From: Sisyra terminalis
Lineage: Eukaryota > Arthropoda > Insecta > Neuroptera > Sisyridae
Length of the DNA: 64,000 bases
Direction of reading: 5' to 3'
NCBI GenBank assembly: GCA_958496175.1
Contig: OY292277.1
Coordinates: 21,284,282-21,348,281, forward strand
In this document: positions 60,073 to 64,000 of the stretch, piece after piece
Numbering within the stretch: the stretch's first letter is position 1
How the letters are laid out: the number at the start of each line of letters is the position of its first letter
Program-made: the position numbers and the translations under genes
Notes under the pieces: model-generated
The model's database searches: none
Told to the model about the DNA's origin: nothing
What the model saw: only the letters and a program-made list of their open reading frames with translations

Positions 60073-60320
60073 GAAAAGAAATAAAAAACCACACGAAGAC
60101 TTCTCACGCAATTAATTTATTGAGCCGTGAACGTGAACGTTACAACGACTACTTAAAAATTTATGATGAGTCCCGTCTTAAGTTTGGCTCTATCTTCAAC
60201 ACAATCGGCCAATGTTTGGGTAGAATGGAACAAAATCCGATGATCTCATCACGATCATCATCCGAATCTTGGACTTTGCGTCGCTTTCTCAAACAAGTCA
60301 ATAAGATCTCTAAGAACTAA
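60073..60320 (+). CDS. Candidate 3' terminal coding exon, unrecognised protein
   Basis: An open frame runs from upstream of 60073 to a TAA at 60318-60320 and has no early in-frame ATG, as expected of a downstream exon rather than a complete gene. A pyrimidine-rich TTCTTTGTTTCGAGTAG at 60056-60072 could be the splice acceptor, leaving an exon that begins in phase with one base supplied from upstream. Codon use looks constrained: Arg is mostly CGT/CGC and third positions favour C or T, unlike the A/T chance frames nearby. The peptide is charged and Ser-rich (SRERERYNDYLKIYDESRLK early, SSRSSSESWTLRRF late) with no domain I know. No partner exons were recognised in the window. The nearest clear AATAAA is at 60803. 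It could still be a chance frame. Confidence 0.35.
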
Positions 60321-60324
60321 TAAT

Positions 60325-61870
60325 AATTATAACGAACGAGCCAAACACCTACAACCCATGTACGAAGGCCGGATATAATTTCCGGTTGTAATCAACAGAA
60401 AAACATGAACGAGAACAGAAAAAAAAACGTTCAGAATTTATTTCACATTGAATTTTTGTCTCTTTGGCTCACCGGATTCCTGTCGAGTTAAGTTCCCACT
60501 TAATATCTTGGACTTGTTGATGACGAATTGACAGGAAGAACAGATATTTTACTCAATTGAAATATAATAATGGTAATGCCTAATAATTGTTATTATTTTT
60601 AAATTATCACAATACGCCATTATGGTGTGAACTGAGATCGACCAAAAATCCCATACCTTATCTTACTATATCATCTATTTACGAAGATTAATCGCTAATG
60701 AAGATGCTGAGAAGATTGCGGGTCCATTAGGATTTTAGGCCAGAGCCAATATTTGCGGATGGACTATATCCTTTGGGAACGAACCAATCATTTTTATCAC
60801 ACAATAAATTTCACTGGCAAAAAAATGGGACCAGCGGAAATTTTACCTGAGACTTTTAAAATCTTCATTTGGAAAATATTTTTATATAGGTATCCCAAGA
60901 GCACATTTACACAAAATACAATTAAAATCAGTATCGCGTTTCCGCTATGAATGGTCTTAAACAAATAAAGTTCTGGACACATTATTATGACCAGTGCGGA
61001 CAAAAAGCAAGCTTCCCACTCACCAACCCATATATTCCCATTCCCCATATGCAAATATTAAAATAATCAACCCCCTCGAACGGGGGCAGTTCACCTCATT
61101 TCTATACATAGACGACCACATTCATTCACAGAAACGGTTCTGCTCAGCAGTAGCATTTTCTGCACGAATTCGTTTTATTTCTCAAAAGTAACCCTTTTGA
61201 GATGCTGTAACAAAGTAACACAAAGGCCAATAGGTACCATTCCCGTATATAGTCGCTCGCGTTTTGTATTCAAAATATGGGGCCATACACACACCAAATA
61301 CAAAAGCTTGATGATGGTGGAGGCGCCGGGTAGTGGTGTTCTCAACACACATTTATTTAAAAATCGTACTATATAAACACCTAAATAAATATTACACTCG
61401 TGCAAAACAGGAGGATTTAGCAGAAGTATGAGGTGGCCGAGGGTTGGTTCAAAACGAACAGAGGAATTCTGTGTATGTAAGGGCCACAATTGCGGCAATA
61501 GGAGGAGAAAATTATAAATGGCAGTACAATATTATGCCCCATAGGTAATTGTTCTTAACTTGAATTGTATATAATTAAGTTTATTTTCTATTATGTCGGT
61601 AGAGGTTGGAGTTGTGGACTGGGAAACTGGAGGGCTATTCCAGGCGACGGTAGTCGTCGTCGTGAGATGAGAGATTTGGTCGAACTCCCTCGCCCGTTAG
61701 TCAGTTGACCAGAGAGCATAAATAATTAAATTGTTCCATACAATAGCGATGGAACGGGATGAATGGGACAAGGAACTCTATATGGTTTGGAACCAGAGAA
61801 AACAATCACCCCTACATTGCAACAAGCAAGTTTTTTCAACTTTTTCACAAAGTCACGCTCATGAATTAGC
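60325..61870. other. Less AT-rich unique block, possibly 3' UTR or regulatory
   Basis: AATAAA occurs at 60803-60808 and again near 60964. 61070-61870 is relatively GC-rich with CGTCGTCGTC and similar strings. If the frame at 60073-60320 is a terminal exon, the first part would be its 3' untranslated region. No other gene is visible. Confidence 0.35.
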
Positions 61871-61874
61871 ACGT

Positions 61875-63140
61875 GGTTTTATAAATTGAGATTTTTGAAT
61901 ATAGTAATGTAATTTCCCTTCAATTAATTATTTAAGAAAATTGTTAAGTCTCAAATGCCTTGGGTCAAATTTTCAAACAATGTTATGTGAACCATAAAAG
62001 TATTGGTACCCTAATAATGATTTAGATGCCTGTGCTTCTATTATTCAAAAAAATGTTTATATGGTGTCCTATAAATAATATTTTCTTTCGTTGTTAGATA
62101 AATAGTTAATTTTTTTTTTTCAACAAGTGTAGCGAAGTTAAGGTACTACTGACACTGAAGAAAAATCTGAAGTACATCGAATAGATTTTAAGGTAGTCTG
62201 TTTTTGTTTTATATTTTATTATTAATAAAACTCGTTGGAAGTATCTATCAGCAAAATTTTGTAAGCGATTTAAGAAAGTACCTATGGTTGTGTTAACCTG
62301 TTGTTTAACAAATGATTAAGGATACTTTTTTTATAAATTACAGTACCAAACTTAATATTCTTTGATTTTGAGAAAATCATTTACCTATAATGCCCCTTGC
62401 TCAGTTGTATTTCGAATTTGGTATTTTGGTAAAAAAAAACATTTTAAAATTAAGATTACAAAATAAAGAAATTTTTGAAATAAATTTATTACGTTGCTAA
62501 ATTTTATTAATGTTACAAGAATTTTTAAGAGTATTAAAAATTGTTAATACATTTAATTATTAGAGTGTACATTTAATTATTACTAATTATTACATTAGAG
62601 TGGTCGGGTTTATGTCTGCCAAAACATAGATCTGATGACAACAGAAATTAAAAAACCCTCCTCTCATTTAACTTTTGGAGGATTTCTCAAAGATATTCCA
62701 AAACAAATATTAGAGTGTAACTATAAAAATTAATATTTGGTTCACTTATAGTACATTTCTATTACGACACATTACAAATTTCGGTCCCTTGTCAAAATCA
62801 CTAAAGAATTATAGCGAAAATTTTTTTAATCTCATATTTGGTCTCCTAATCTGGTTCCTTTTAGTCTTCTACTATTTTTAGTGACGGTGGGGTCGCAAGA
62901 TTTCGAGCGTATTGTCAATAAACGGGAACACAAGTCCTTTTGCAAAATATTACCCTTCATTTACTTCAGTACTCGCGTTATTAATTCGCGAGTATTGTCC
63001 ATAAGACTCTATTTTGGAAGATTTGGACTTTATATTTTTGGGTTTTGATACCAATTTCACGTGACTTTTCTTTGTCAGTCTTTTCCCCGGCGTTAAACCA
63101 AATTGTTAAACCAAATTAGTGTGTGATACTCTTTCTCCAT
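61875..63140. other. AT-rich non-coding DNA
   Basis: No recognised gene or repeat. Confidence 0.6.
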
Positions 63141-63142
63141 TA

Positions 63143-63349
63143 GCCATTCTTAGCACTGGGACTGTGCAACTGTGCTGTATACTGCACATAAAGTTGAGTG
63201 ATGGAACTTTTCACGTACAGAAGTAATAATCCAATATCAAGTATATTGGTTTGAACCCTTCACCACCTCAATTCAGCGCACCATTGCTTAAATTTTTAAC
63301 AGTATGAACAGTATGCAGCACAGTTGCACAGTCCCAGTGTTGAAAATGG
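63143..63349. repeat. Inverted repeat with a perfect 24 bp GC-rich core
   Basis: CACTGGGACTGTGCAACTGT continuing GCTG at 63153-63176 recurs perfectly inverted at 63316-63339. Imperfect similarity extends the arms to about 44 bp (63143-63186 and 63306-63349). The spacer is about 120-140 bp. Such GC-rich arms in AT-rich DNA suggest a MITE or foldback; ends and target duplication are not clear. The 79-codon frame at 63304-63543 starts inside the right arm and is probably chance. Confidence 0.75.
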
Positions 63350-64000
63350 TCACATGGTTCGCAACAAATTCTGTATTACAAAAATTATCGCCTACGGATC
63401 ACTTCTATATGCTATTGGATCTGGGTTTTAATCCAGAAATCATTGGAAATGATTTATTTTACAAAAAATCGTTAAAGACCTTAAAGATATCCAAAGCAAT
63501 CATAATCCTTAAAAAAAGTATATTTAATTTGCTCTTTAAATAAATGGTCTTCAAAACGTTTATCAAATATACTGTGCACGTTTAGTAAATTGAATTGACC
63601 TGGAAATATTTGTCATTAATACCTCCTAAATATACGATTCCATTTATTGAAACTAGAACTAATTTTTCTACAATATATGTTATAACTATTACAATAGTTA
63701 TAAAAATGCTTTATTACAAGCATAATATAATAAACAACGGCAAGATTGAGTGTGCAACGATAGTTAAATAAATTTATATTTTTGTAAAATTTTCTTTTTT
63801 CTCAAAAATTTAAAACTTGAGTCTTCTGAAACATAAGACATAATAAAAGCTGGGTACTGAGAGTAAATGTTTTTGCTTAAAATATCAAAAAAATGAGACC
63901 TTTTGTTTTATGTTCTAACTTGAAATTGAATACTTTTTAAATTTAATTTTATAAACTTCTTTCGGAGGAATATTCTCGCGATGCATCTGAATTTTTAGTT
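63350..64000. other. AT-rich non-coding DNA
   Basis: No feature recognised to the end of the window. Confidence 0.6.

Noticed and set aside
61432..61475. GGTGGCCGAGGG...GGTTCAAAAC resembling tRNA A and B boxes
   Set aside because: The two boxes are only a few bases apart, far too close for a tRNA or polymerase III promoter, and no cloverleaf can be drawn.
1..64000. CRISPR arrays, operons, prokaryotic promoters or ribosome-binding sites
   Set aside because: No regularly spaced repeats with unique spacers and no bacterial gene organisation. The transposon content is eukaryotic throughout.

Overview
The window looks like AT-rich, gene-poor chromosomal DNA from an insect (possibly a beetle). 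That is inferred from the base composition, long intronic or intergenic stretches, and a mixed load of old transposons typical of insects. No complete protein-coding gene is recognisable. Almost everything that can be identified is the remains of mobile elements. Between them lie AT-rich stretches and a few blocks of less AT-rich, apparently unique DNA that may be regulatory or promoter DNA of a neighbouring gene.

Layout. 0-9 kb: non-coding DNA, one MITE with 40 bp inverted repeats (4.05-4.22 kb), a LINE 3' fragment (4.59-5.24 kb) and a hAT-like end (7.03 kb). 9.7-11.1 kb: the most informative nest, a Penelope-like element carrying a GIY-YIG endonuclease, next to (probably interrupted by) a solo LTR with a 4 bp target duplication, followed by a tRNA-derived SINE. 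14.2-15.0 kb: a hAT-type and a pogo-type non-autonomous element. 17.6-27.4 kb: two minus-strand LINE fragments (one with the FADD catalytic motif of reverse transcriptase), a hAT-like element of about 1 kb and a Jockey-like fragment. 29.9-33.1 and 36.5-37.15 kb: relatively GC-rich blocks with TATA-like boxes and splice-donor-like sequences, the best candidates for promoter or first-exon DNA. 37.2-48.8 kb: a dense cluster of MITEs, a Tc1-like transposase remnant and two copies of a foldback family. 46.9-52.6 kb: LINE fragments, one lying between two copies of a diverged 160 bp direct repeat. 54.5-56.1 and 60.3-61.9 kb: further less AT-rich unique blocks. 60.07-60.32 kb: an open frame with a possible splice acceptor and no early ATG, the only stretch that resembles a host coding exon.

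The elements do not form a pathway. They record successive insertions: LINE fragments of one family recur on both strands, hAT/MITE insertions keep visible target duplications, and one LTR probably lies inside a Penelope-like element. No CRISPR, operon or other prokaryotic-style system is present, and no undescribed defence or metabolic system was found. All homology statements rest on motif recognition by eye; no search or alignment program was run.
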